Below are positions 1 to 33,744 of a DNA stretch of 64,000 bases, piece after piece; positions within the stretch are counted from its first letter, which is position 1; every line of letters starts with the position of its first letter. This DNA is from Lates calcarifer. Lineage: Eukaryota > Chordata > Actinopteri > Centropomidae. The position numbers and the translations under genes were made by a program. The notes under the pieces were generated by a model that was given only the letters and a program-made list of their open reading frames with translations, ran no database searches and had not been told where the DNA came from. The DNA is taken from assembly GCF_001640805.2 (NCBI RefSeq), contig NC_066849.1, positions 22,763,491 to 22,827,490 of the forward strand, written 5' to 3'.

Positions 1-126
1 TCACAGTAAATCCCCTTCCACTGCTTTCTCCCATCGTCCTACTTTCACTCAGTTCTGGATTTGCATACTCAGAATTTACTGAATTTATTTCCTGTGTCTC
101 TCAAATTTCCCCCGTCTTTCCACCAG

Positions 127-23711
<23,585 letters not shown>

Positions 23712-26425
23712 CAGGAGCCCTGACCTCCCACTGACCTGACAGGACAGGGCGCTCAGTGCTTTACAAGACACCACAGAGTCCTTCAGCCACTGATACCAGT
23801 GCATCAACAAGATGTGAAGTGAGAAACAGAACAATTCATGATTTTATTTATTCCCTTCTGTTTGTACATACTGTACACTTTACACAAACTGGGTAAAGTG
23901 TTAAAAGTGGACTTTGGAGTCGTCAGTTCTGTTACTTTGAGGATGTAAATATTGATTGATAGATATTGATTGATTTGTCTGCTTACAGCACTATATTTCT
24001 CTGCCATTCTGAAATGTTACAAATAATTTATCAAAAAGGAAAATGCAGGATAGACATGGTGATCAAAACACGACTTTGTTCCAGTTAAACTACACTTTTG
24101 GACTTGATTTATAAAGCAGCACTTTTTCTACAAGGACGATGAAACTTCTGTGAAATTTGAGATGTCAGAGCCATATGTGACAAAACGTGAAGATTCGACT
24201 GAGAGGATTGACATGCGTGTTTCCACATGTTAAAAACTCAGCCAAAGCACAGTTGTAGAATCAACTAAAATCCAACTGAACCTAATTTCACCACCTGCTG
24301 TATATATGAACACAAAATTAAAGTCACTCTTAAAACTTAACCTCCACATTCCAAGTCTTTGAGTTAGTCAGAAAGCTTTTATCTTACTCTTTGAGCTTTT
24401 CCTGATATCATGAGCAGAAGCTTTACAATGAAACTATTTTTTTCATTTTAGTTTTACTTCCTGTCTGTACCACCTGCTGTGAGCAGCCAACACCAGAAAC
24501 TCTCAAAGCAGCTTTCAACAGTGAAGCTTTAAGCAGCAACGGGCTATAAAACACTGACTGTCACCTTTTTCGCTCTGCAGACATTTAATGTGTTTTTGCT
24601 GAAGCACTAATCTGTGTTTGCCTGACAGGTAGACTAAGAGATAATCAGAACAGGAAATAGAAAGAACAGAAAAGAAGCTGACGGTGAGATATAAATGATG
24701 CAATGAAAGCCAGCCATCCAAATATTAATGCTGGATATTTATACTTCACTGTCTCTGCAGTGCTTTGGATCGTGGGTGGGATTTTAAAGGCAGGAGCTTT
24801 AAAAAAGTAGAAAATTCTTCTTTCTTTTTCATCTCCGTATGGTTTCATGCACTATAATTTTACCTCATTACAGCGGAATTGAAGTATTAGCTCTTTGTGT
24901 CTCTTACCCTCTGTGATTTCCATACAAACAAATGTCTGTTTTTTAATACTCTTTAGCACAGAATCATTCCACACGGTAATTATATAAAGTTCATGAAACC
25001 ATTTTGATTTGATCTTGTAAAACACCTGCTGTCTGAGAAAAGCGTTTTTCTTTCCCTCAGTAAGTAACAGGATAATCACCGCCATTACAGATCCAGGCTT
25101 TACAAGGGGTGATTGATAAGTGCATAGCCTGAGGTAGAAGTAGATGACTTAAACAGCTCATTACATGCATGTGCACTTCAATCTTTTGAGTCATTATGCA
25201 GTTTGAGCTTAATAACTTCTATGGTATTTCTAATTGAAAGTCAGCATTGTCTGAAAAAATGGTCCTTTGTTGTAATGACGTCATTGTCACTGTCAAATGG
25301 GTGAATCAGGTGAAAGGGACAGGAAGAAATAAGCAGTGGAGACAACATTTAATATCATCGTGAACATCTGATTGATTTTAAGCTGTGGTTTGACTCTCAC
25401 AACAGATGAAGCCTCATGCATGAGATTTTAGATGTTTGATGGATGGTTTGGACAACTGTTCAGAATCTACGCTGGCTGATTTCATCTGTGGCATCCCTGA
25501 TCATAATCAGACCGAATACAGGCAACATTTCCTCCTGCCAAATTGTCATCCTGGTCAGTGCCAACACTGAAATGCTGTTACATATCAACAGTGACATGCT
25601 ACAGTTGTTTGCTCCTCTGACTCCAATCTGATGTCAAAAGCAAATGTTTCTCAGTCATTTTCCAAAGCATTAATCTAAAAACCACATCAGATCAGTTTTA
25701 TTTTGAGAGAATTCCCCATGTTGAATTCACCTCTGTTATGGCAACTATGTTTATGTGCATATGTTAATCAGTTTAGTCACAATTATGTAAACTACAGCTA
25801 CAACACTGATTCAACAATGTTGGATAATGTCTTGAGTACAACATTCCCTCTTGTTTAAACAGCAGTACAGTGTGACTGAGTTTATTCAGAGCTTTCACTG
25901 AAGATGTGCTGGCTTTAGTATAAAAATAGATACTAAAGAGTATGGTGTTTACAAGCTATTCGACAATGTGACGAATATTTCCCTCTGCATGTCTCGCCGA
26001 CTGCAGTAAGACTGTGAATCTGAGATCAAGGTGTTTACATTAAGTCATTTCTCAATCACAGAATCCCAGTAGCAGTGTGCATGTTATTACAGCTTCATTG
26101 TCATCACCTGTCAAACTCTTGTCAACAGTCAGGACAAGGATGAAGGAGCGGTTTGAGTTTTCTGTTTTCTGAACATTTAAGTAGTCACGTCCCTTTTATG
26201 GCTGACAGTGGATTACTTTCTTGTGCCGACAACCTCCTGGTTAGAATAGAAATGATAAACTGCAACTACAATAATGTAACAATGCTGTATTTGTGAACAA
26301 TTGTAATAGCTATTAGTGACATTGAGTGATTTTTCTGTAAATCAATCTAAGGTTTTCTCTATTAAGATGGTTTGATTAATTGCAAATCCCTGCTCCGTAA
26401 TAATAAAATAGCTTTTTTTCAACAC
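23712..26425 (+). other. Probable 3' UTR of the CASPR gene
   Basis: No coding signal after the stop codon. A variant poly(A) signal ATTAAA lies at 24317-24322, and a canonical AATAAA at 26402-26407 is followed by GT-rich TGTGTTTAATTTT. The end in use cannot be decided from sequence, so the 3' UTR is about 0.6 or 2.7 kb. Confidence 0.5.
26402..26407 (+). terminator. Candidate poly(A) signal for the CASPR gene
   Basis: AATAAA followed about 25 bp later by a GT/T-rich stretch, the usual layout of a vertebrate cleavage site. Confidence 0.4.
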
Positions 26426-28774
26426 TGAGGTGTGTTTAATTTTACCTTCAGTTTTCAGGAAAAGAGCCTGTATATTAACACGATAAAGTAGATCACTACA
26501 GAAAATTCTTGAAACCAGTTAACTGAAATTAAATTTGGTTGAAATACAAAGTAGTATCATTGTTTAACCAGAAATGGCCATTTTATCACGATGTTCAAAC
26601 CCACCACACCATTGACAAAAAGAAGAATTTTACCGAGCAGAGCACAGGAGTTGCTGATCTGCTGCTGCCTCGATCTGTTGGTTTGTTTGCATCATTGTGT
26701 GGTACTTTTATTATAATAATAATACATTTTATTTATAACTGCTTTTCTGGACACTCAAGGACACTATACAATATACAATAATCAATAATCAATAAAACAA
26801 CAATGGATAAAAACTTTTACTTGCGTAAAAGACCTGAATACCTTGTCCACCAATGAAAGTCACACAGTAACACAAACAAACGAGGCAGCAGTATTCAGCA
26901 GCAGCTTCTGAGTTCTGCTAGGTAAAATTCCTGTTTTTGTTATTGGAGTCTGGTAGCAACATTTCTGGTTTAACTTACAGGAATCATATTCATAATGTTG
27001 TCTGACACTTAAAATAACAATCTGAGCCTGTACGTGGCAAAAACACTCTAGTCAGTGGACGTGCTGATTTACTTTGACATGGAATATTTTCACCAAAATG
27101 CCCTCATTCTCAAGATCATAAACTTAAATTCAGACTCAACCACACAATCACACATCCACAAATGACAGAAACACATAATATTTATTACATTATGAATGTT
27201 CTGTAGCAGCTGCTGTTGTTCCTGTGGGTCCAGTTGTTGAAAGCAGATTAGATGATTCAGACATTTGATTGAAGAGTCTGCTGAGGGGCTTATTCCCTGG
27301 CAGATAAAGAAGTTAAAAGGGCGATCAATTTCATCTTAGGTCCAAGTGAGGAAATAAGATGATATGAACGACATGAACCCTCCTTTTTTTCCTCTCCTCA
27401 TTTCTATTGTTCTCAATTTTGCTGATATTTAACTACTAAAGTTACTTTACATTTTAACCTGCCTGTGCAGTGGATTCACCCTGAATCGTCACTCATGGCC
27501 TTAAAGTAAACTTTCATGAACTGTGTGCCAATTCAATCCTGTTATAGAAAAAAAAAGAATCATTACTGTAGCAGAAAATGCGGTGGAAAAACAGTGTTTA
27601 GAGGCAGCTGAGGTCTTTTGTTTCCCTGTTAAATGAAGCTGAAACACAGCAACAATTTCCCTCTCTAGAGCAAATTAAATTAACATAAATTTACATCACA
27701 GATTGTTGTTCCTCCGAAACTTTTTCAGGGGAGGGTTCTCTTTATGCACTACATGACATTATTGATGGGTATTAATATGCTTCTGTCTGCGGAGTGTAGA
27801 TAAAGAAGGCTGAGTAAATGACTAAAACTGAAACATCCAGGAGATGGAAATGTCAAAGTAATTTTTTATGATGACGAAATTTCCTGCCACGCTCAAAAGC
27901 TGGAAGTTAAAGAATGATTCAGAGACACCCCTGACACTGGAAATAAATGCAAATTTGATAAAATGCAGATTAAACGAATGCAGATTTGATGTTGTAGTTA
28001 GAGACACTGCACGACACAGAGCACAGTTCAACAACATTTTCCAGGAGTTCATTCAAATCGAAACTGAAACAAGTGAAATTGTGCTTAAACTCCTCTTGCA
28101 CCAAGCGGTCCCGCCAGACAGAAATGAATATATATCTCATCTAAGCCCTGGCAAGTAATGAAAAAATAAATCGAATCACTAATAAAACTTTAGCACTAGA
28201 ACTTATTAACTACAATCACTTCTAAGCAGAAGCAGGCCGACTGCAGTGGTGTTAAATCTTCAACAACGAACTGAACCCACATTAAATGAAGGACACACAT
28301 TCAAAGTGTTCAAACACAAGTCAGAACACTTTGTCCAGAAACCAGAAAATTTGCCCCAATCAATCTGAATTAAAAAGCACTGACAGAGAAGAAGCAGGAG
28401 CATTAACTTGTGAGCAATTCAGCAAAGAACCTCCTACAATCCACAGTGTCAAACTCACATCAGAACAGTGTTCAGAGTAATATCCCTCAGTTACTGGGTG
28501 CATTAAGTAACCTATATGTTAAAATATGACCAAAATAATAACTAAATATGTTACCGTACATCATGTTAGATGATGTCACAGTTCATTGTCTAGTGAAATA
28601 ATTGGATTCAGACTGAGTTATTGGCTGCTGAATACCAGCTTTATTATCATAAGATTAAACAATAAATATTTATAATAATGTGTGTGTAGTTATTTCCAAG
28701 TATCTGTGGGATAAAATGTATCAGAATAAGTCTAATATCACAGTATCATCAAGCAGATATACGATGAGACTTGA
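26426..28774. other. Intergenic spacer
   Basis: AT-rich, with one repeat end at about 26811-26860 (reverse of a GGTGGACAAGGTATTCAGG type fish repeat). No gene is recognised. Confidence 0.6.
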
Positions 28775-28785
28775 GAATCGACCGG

Positions 28786-28854
28786 CCAATCAGCGTCTTT
28801 CTGCCAATGTTAGCTGACGTATGTCGTCATTACGGCGACGTGTCTCGTCATTGG
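28786..28854 (+). promoter_or_regulatory. CCAAT-rich promoter of the left-arm gene
   Basis: Three CCAAT boxes lie within 70 bp (28786-28790, 28804-28808 and reversed at 28850-28854), with a TGACGT half-site near 28815 and raised CpG. It sits just before the first conserved exon. The inverted copy has three CCAAT boxes at the equivalent place, which supports function. No TATA box is evident. Confidence 0.55.
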
Positions 28855-28869
28855 CCATGGCCGTCTGTG

Positions 28870-29058
28870 AGGAGCACAGAGAGGCGGAGAAACGAAGTCG
28901 AAAACAGGTTTAAGCCAAGTTTGAATCATTGCCTCTGTTTGCTAGTACTGGGAGAAAACGTCGTCACAGACGAGGTCTGGATGTTAAAACAAACTCTGGA
29001 GCTGCTTTTTTGTTGAACAAGAGTGAGACTGGACACCGAACACACCTGCAGCGCGAAG
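28870..29058 (+). other. Left-arm gene, probable non-coding first exon
   Basis: The 3' boundary is firm: GCGCGAAG|GTAAGG at 29058/29059, mirrored by GCGCGAGG|GTAAGG in the inverted arm. The 5' end is approximate. An 81-residue frame crosses it (28771-29016), but it stops before the donor and is not kept in the inverted copy, so I read the exon as 5' UTR. Confidence 0.6.
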
Positions 29059-30943
29059 GTAAGGCAAACAGTTAGCGGCTAGCGTTAGCATTAATGTTAT
29101 TGGAGGGCGTTAGCATTAACACCGAGCGTTAGCATTAGTGACGAGCGTTAGCTTTTCGTGCTATTATCAGTCAGTGTGTGTTTGTGTTTCTGTGGCCGTG
29201 GCGTCCCTGACATGAGTTGTGGGCACCTAACACAGAAGGATGGTAAGGCAATGGGCTCTTGGTAATGTGTATAAATACCTATTTGTATTTGTTTTCACTT
29301 TGCCGACATTTTGCGTCTCTTTGTCATTTCCTGTTCCATCCTGAGGCCTATACTACGAGGGGAGTTTAACCTACTATTTAACTCGAGGTTATCAAGGAAA
29401 GTCGTGGTTGACAAACCCTGATTGCCTCGATCTGTGTTAAACGGTACGACGGTGGTTAAGATGTTGATAACTTGAGTCGGTGTTAACTTAATCGGAGTTA
29501 GTGCGTGTGCATAAAACGGGCGTGCACCGTATCTCTCAGATGAAGAGCGCACGTTAATTCTGTCGGTTTATGAGTAATTGAAAGAGACTCTAACGACATA
29601 ATGTAAAACCGCGGCCGCCAACAAAGTCAGGGAGACTTGTCAGATCTCTGGATTCTTAATCTGTAATATGAGATGTATGGACACATAAAATACGTGATAT
29701 TTTTTCGGATACGTGGATTACAGTCAAGACGTGGGTCACATGTCTGAAAATGAGCTGTTACTCTCTGTTGATGATGTTCTGCCTGTAACAGTCAGGCTGT
29801 AAATGTATGAATGTAATGCTGTTATGTTCAGTATGAACTTGCATATTTTGATATGTAGTCTACAATTACAACAGCCAGTCGCATTCTATTGTCTCTTAGG
29901 ATGCCCCCCACCCCCGTTTAAAGGATTATTCAAATCGATAATATGCAACACTAATGATGTAAAAATCTGCCGCTTGACTGTGAGGGAAAAAAAACAAATT
30001 AAAATAACTGAAAGTGAAAATGGAAAATGTGGAGCATAAAAACACCATCTTTTGGTCCACATATCTCTACCATCCACTACATACTTTTTTTTTCTTTTTC
30101 TTTCTTTTTTTGGTGGTTGTGGTGGTGGGGGCTGACGGTCTTTAGACAATCCCCGTGCTACGGAGTCGTTGTGCCAATAGCGATTGGTTGTTCCACCTGT
30201 GGGGCGGTACTTAGGTAGAAGTAACACCGGTAACACCGAGTTAACCACAAGCATAAACTACTCGGAGCAGTTTAGAGATGCAGCAGACCCCGGGTAAAAC
30301 CTATCCACCTTTCGTAGCACGGGTTAATCGGGAAGTTACACCTAACGTCACTAAGTTACTCCTGAAGTTACCCTGATAAGGCAGTAATCTCGCTTCGTAG
30401 TACATGCCTCAGGCCTCTGGTCATTTAACGTTTCTTTGTGGCGATTTTGTGTTTCAGTGTGGCAGTTACGCATGTCAGTTTTTAGCTCCTTTGTCTATTT
30501 ATGTCTTTGTGGTAGTAATCTGTCCATAGCCATCCATTGATCCCCTGTTGTATATATTATTGAGTAGGAATTTGTTGCTGGTAACTTGAGACCTTATTGA
30601 GCTCAGTTACGTGTTAAATACAAGCTTGAAAACTAGATTTAAACTCTGTGCTCCTCCACAAGTTTTAAGCCTCAAGAGTAGGTCACAATGTATGAGCTGA
30701 GATTACTGTTACTGAATTTATTATAAAGGCTATTTTAAAAACTGCTTTTCTCTCTGAATTCAATAAAGTTATATTCACGTAACATACTTAATCTATTCAC
30801 CTGGAAACTCAAAGTGTTAATGTCAAGGTTCTAGTGTTAAGTTTTCAGTGTTGTATTCTTCTACACTGTTCAAGTTTTGGAGGTGAACTACTCCTCATCA
30901 ATGAGGTTATTTGTTTTTCAAATGTTGAACTTGTGTTTTCCAG
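29059..30943 (+). other. Intron 1 of the left-arm gene
   Basis: It opens with repeated GCGTTAGCATTA motifs (29083-29160) shared with the other arm, followed by the inserted element at 29342-30411. The rest is plain intron. Confidence 0.6.
29342..30411. mobile_element. Harbinger-like non-autonomous DNA transposon
   Basis: The left end TGAGGCCTATACTACGA and the reverse complement of the right end, TGAGGCATGTACTACGA, form imperfect terminal inverted repeats. These extend about 30 bp (GGGGAG/AGCGAG then TTA). This TACTACGAAG.GAG type of terminus is known from fish Harbinger-like elements. Length is about 1.07 kb with no transposase frame. It is absent from the inverted arm, so it inserted after the duplication or was lost there. 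Flanking target duplication is not clear. Confidence 0.65.
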
Positions 30944-31007
30944 GTTTACTCATTCAGCTGCTGCAGCCTGGACAGAAACACCATCTCTCACCTTACAGAC
31001 CAAACAG
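30944..31007 (+). other. Left-arm gene, exon 2 (5' UTR)
   Basis: Acceptor GTTTTCCAG to 30943, donor GTATGT from 31008; 64 bp. The exon (ATTCAGCTGCTGCAGCCTGG, then CCTTACAGACCAAACAG) is matched by a 56-bp counterpart with both splice sites at 39874-39929. It has no ATG in the frame that continues into exon 3. Confidence 0.65.
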
Positions 31008-31844
31008 GTATGTGTCCTTAAGATTTACCCAGTCTGAATAACGTGTGTTGATGAGCTGAACTGATAAATAACGAAAATTAAACTACATTTCTCTATTTTT
31101 AAGTGCAGCTGTTAACCATAATGTAAGTACTACTCAGTACTCAAAGTACAAACAGAGAATGAACAATTAAAAAAATGATTCCCCTTGATTAATTTTAATT
31201 TTTTTTGGTAAAACTATATATACGCTGTTTACTTAACCAAAGATATATTGTTCTAAACATTTCAGGCCAGAAAAATAAAAGTATGAAAACATCCAGGGTG
31301 ATGTGTTCAGGTGTGTGAAATTACACATGTAGGGCAACACTTCTGGGGAGATCACTTTTTTCTGTTTAATTCAGAACCATAGACTTGAGAATAAAAAACA
31401 TGGGCCACCTTAATGGCAGGAAAGTGAAAAGAAGGGAAATATGAAGGATAAAGAATATAACCTATAATGGCATTATGTCTACAATAACAATCTCCTGAGG
31501 GCAACTGATTATCAACTACTCTCTGGGATTTTAAAGCTATAGTGCTCGTACACATATGTATCTAAAACATGAGCTGCCAGAGGAAGGTGATGAAATACAT
31601 TAGATCAACTTTGGAAGAGATAACCAAATGAAATAACTAATCTTAAAGTTTTTGGAATAAAAACATACTACATTTAATATGTGTCAGTGAAGGCTTCAGG
31701 CAATCAAGACAAAGCTGTTGTCACAGAGGTGGCTCTAATTCGGTGCAGCTGGAGAAAAGCAACTGTGGAAAACTGCAGGCACCTTACTCTAGCCAGGTTT
31801 TAAAGTCATGTGACATGGTGACATTGCATAGCGCTGGCGAAAGT

Positions 31845-31863
31845 TGATCTCGTCACACCCCTA
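31845..31863 (-). mobile_element. Transposon terminus, hAT-like end only
   Basis: On the - strand this reads CTAGGGGTGTGACGAGATC, differing at two positions from the terminus at 40288-40306. The adjoining sequences do not match, so only the end is shared. The other end of this copy was not found. Confidence 0.35.
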
Positions 31864-32025
31864 GTAAACAGCCTATTTTCTGAGACACTCCTCTAACATT
31901 GAATGTTCTGATTCAGCTGTAATGTTGAATATTTATCCATGTTTTGGGGCTAAACTGTTGATGAGGAATAGGTCATAGTGCATTGATCATTTTCCTTTGC
32001 ATGTTTCTCTTTTTATTTACTCCAG

Positions 32026-32104
32026 ATGTCACCACTTTGTCCATGATCACAGACAGTCTTTGTGTAATGAAGAAGTTCTTTGAAACCAGGACTGAGGCCT
32101 CCAG
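32026..32104 (+). other. Left-arm gene, exon 3 (unexpanded form)
   Basis: Acceptor TTTACTCCAG to 32025, donor GTAATT from 32105; 79 bp. It contains one TTGTCCATGATCACAGACAG unit, the single-copy counterpart of the 21-bp array in the inverted arm. An upstream frame of 6 codons starts at 32026 and its TGA overlaps the main start at 32043 (CCATGA). Confidence 0.65.
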
Positions 32105-33629
32105 GTAATTCACAAACAGCTTTACATCAACTGTCCAACACAGAGCACTAATATTTAATTGTTTATTTTCGGTAATTGATCTGAAGTCTGAATAGTTTGA
32201 TTTGTCACAAAAGACTTCACTCATTATTAAAGTTTATTTCCGTAGTTCTGGAAATATTTAATATTGATTTTAATATTTATCGGGGCGGCCCCAGTCATCT
32301 TCAGAGCAGATCAGGGAGGGTACAATCACTCTGAACACACCTCACACCACAGGAAAATCTGACCAGATCATCTTTAGAACCAACCTATAGTCAGACCATT
32401 ACTGACTTTAATCATACTTATTCAGTTCAGTTCTACAGTAGAAACTCTCATATTGCTTCATTTTGGCTTCTATCACATCTTTATGTGAATGTTTTTTGTG
32501 TTTTTCTCCACAGGATTCAAGCTTCAACCATTAAATCACAGAGAGAAGAGACAGACATCAAGATGTTTCGAGAAGGTCAGTGTTAGTTTATTCTTTTCAG
32601 TCAGACTCATTATCTGAGCTGCAGTTTGACACTTTAAAACCTCTTGTCTGGAACAAATAGCAATAACTGTAACTTATCAGTTTTAATAAGTATTAATTAG
32701 TATTTTTCAACCATGTAGATGGAAAAGTTTATGTATAACAAATACATATAAAAAAACATAAAATATAAAACCATAGTTTAGAATAGAATAGAAACTTTTT
32801 TGAAAAATAAGTGTAAAACCTTTAAAAATGTGTAAAAATAAATAGGAACCTTTAAAAAAAAAAAAACATACAAAACTGTAACTAAATAGGTCTAAAATAG
32901 AGAGAAAATATTAATAAAAAAAACTTATAAAACAGATTAAAGTGTTTAGTATTTAACCTTTAAAAAATATATATATTTAAAACTTGAGAATCATGACATT
33001 TTTCTTAAAATAAAATGATTTGTACAACATCGGTTTCAAAGTAGAGAAGTGATTTTATTCCAAACATTTAACCACAAGGAAACACTCATTAGATAGGGTT
33101 AGGGTCAGTGTATTTATGAGCACATTTTCCAGAGAAGAACATGTCTACTGAGCATCTTTGTGATCATTTAACTGCTTGTGATACAATTATTAATTAAATA
33201 GTTACATCATAAGCACTTCAATGTTCTCACAGGTGCTTAATAAAGACATATTAGTCTTTGGAAAATGTGCCCATGACTACATTACAGATGGTAGAGAAAA
33301 ACAAGGTGTTTTGACTTGAACAACAGGAAACCAACACTGTTTACAGTAGTGAGATGGTGGAGGTCTTTTATCCAATTAACAGCCTCTTTTGTTTTCTTTC
33401 ATCCACTTCAGGTCTTCAGCTGCTGTCGTCTTCTCCTGGAGAGACAAGAACACATGTTCTGTTCATCATTTCATTTTGGTATTTTGCTATTTCAAATAGT
33501 GCAATATCAGTACTCCAATTTATTACTGTGTACATAGTCCTGTTTATACTGTTCATATTGTTATACATTATCTTATATCTTGTCTTGTTTGTATTATGCC
33601 TTTTTCTATTTTTGCTGCTGCAACACTGA
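32043..33629 (+). CDS. Putative 113-residue protein with hydrophobic C-terminus, unknown family
   Basis: Joining 32043-32104, 32514-32575 and 33412-33629 gives a continuous frame across two GT-AG introns (AG|G and G|GT codon splits), stop TGA at 33627-33629, and an AATAAA 14 bases later. The first 50 or so residues are polar and charged (MITDSLCVMKKFFETRTEAS, then KSQREETDIKMFREG). The rest is strongly hydrophobic from HVLFIISFWYFA to LFLFLLLQH, compatible with two membrane segments. T-rich DNA also yields hydrophobic codons by chance, and the inverted copy lacks exons 4 and 5, so coding status is uncertain. The unit could instead be a long non-coding RNA. I recognise no domain and assign no function. 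Confidence 0.4.
32514..32575 (+). other. Left-arm gene, exon 4
   Basis: Acceptor TTCTCCACAG to 32513, donor GTCAGT from 32576. It encodes IQASTIKSQREETDIKMFRE in the proposed frame. No counterpart is found in the inverted arm. Confidence 0.5.
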
Positions 33630-33665
33630 ATTATCTTACTCAAATAAATATTTCTGAACACTGAA
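33412..33665 (+). other. Left-arm gene, terminal exon
   Basis: Acceptor CCACTTCAG to 33411. The proposed frame stops at 33629, and AATAAA lies at 33643-33648. The exon ends about 80 bp before the minisatellite. There is no counterpart in the inverted arm. Confidence 0.5.
33643..33648 (+). terminator. Poly(A) signal of the left-arm gene
   Basis: Canonical AATAAA placed 14 bp after the proposed stop codon and just before the repeat array. Confidence 0.5.
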
Positions 33666-33716
33666 TATTTTGCCAATCTGTTTAATATTGTATGAAAGTC
33701 AATATTTGTAGCCGCA

Positions 33717-33733
33717 GGTTAGGGTTAGGGTTA
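33717..33733 (+). repeat. Short interstitial telomere-like repeat
   Basis: GGTTAGGGTTAGGGTTA lies at the left border of the minisatellite. Confidence 0.7.
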
Positions 33734-33744
33734 CAGCCAATTTC

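Larger units (their letters stand above)
28775..32148 (+). repeat. Left arm of a large diverged inverted duplication
   Basis: First exon, intron parts, second exon, third exon and the start of intron 3 all have counterparts, in reverse order and on the other strand, at 42600 down to 38760. Matching phrases include GGAGAAACGAAGTCG, GCGTCCCTGACATGAGTTG, ATTCAGCTGCTGCAGC, GTTGATGAGGAATAGG and TTTACATCAACTGTCCAACA. Homology stops about 40 bp into intron 3. Later insertions, such as the element at 29342-30411, are present in one arm only. Confidence 0.85.

Noticed and set aside
28771..29016. 81-codon frame across the left-arm promoter and first exon
   Set aside because: It stops before the donor, overlaps the CCAAT cluster and is not kept in the inverted copy.
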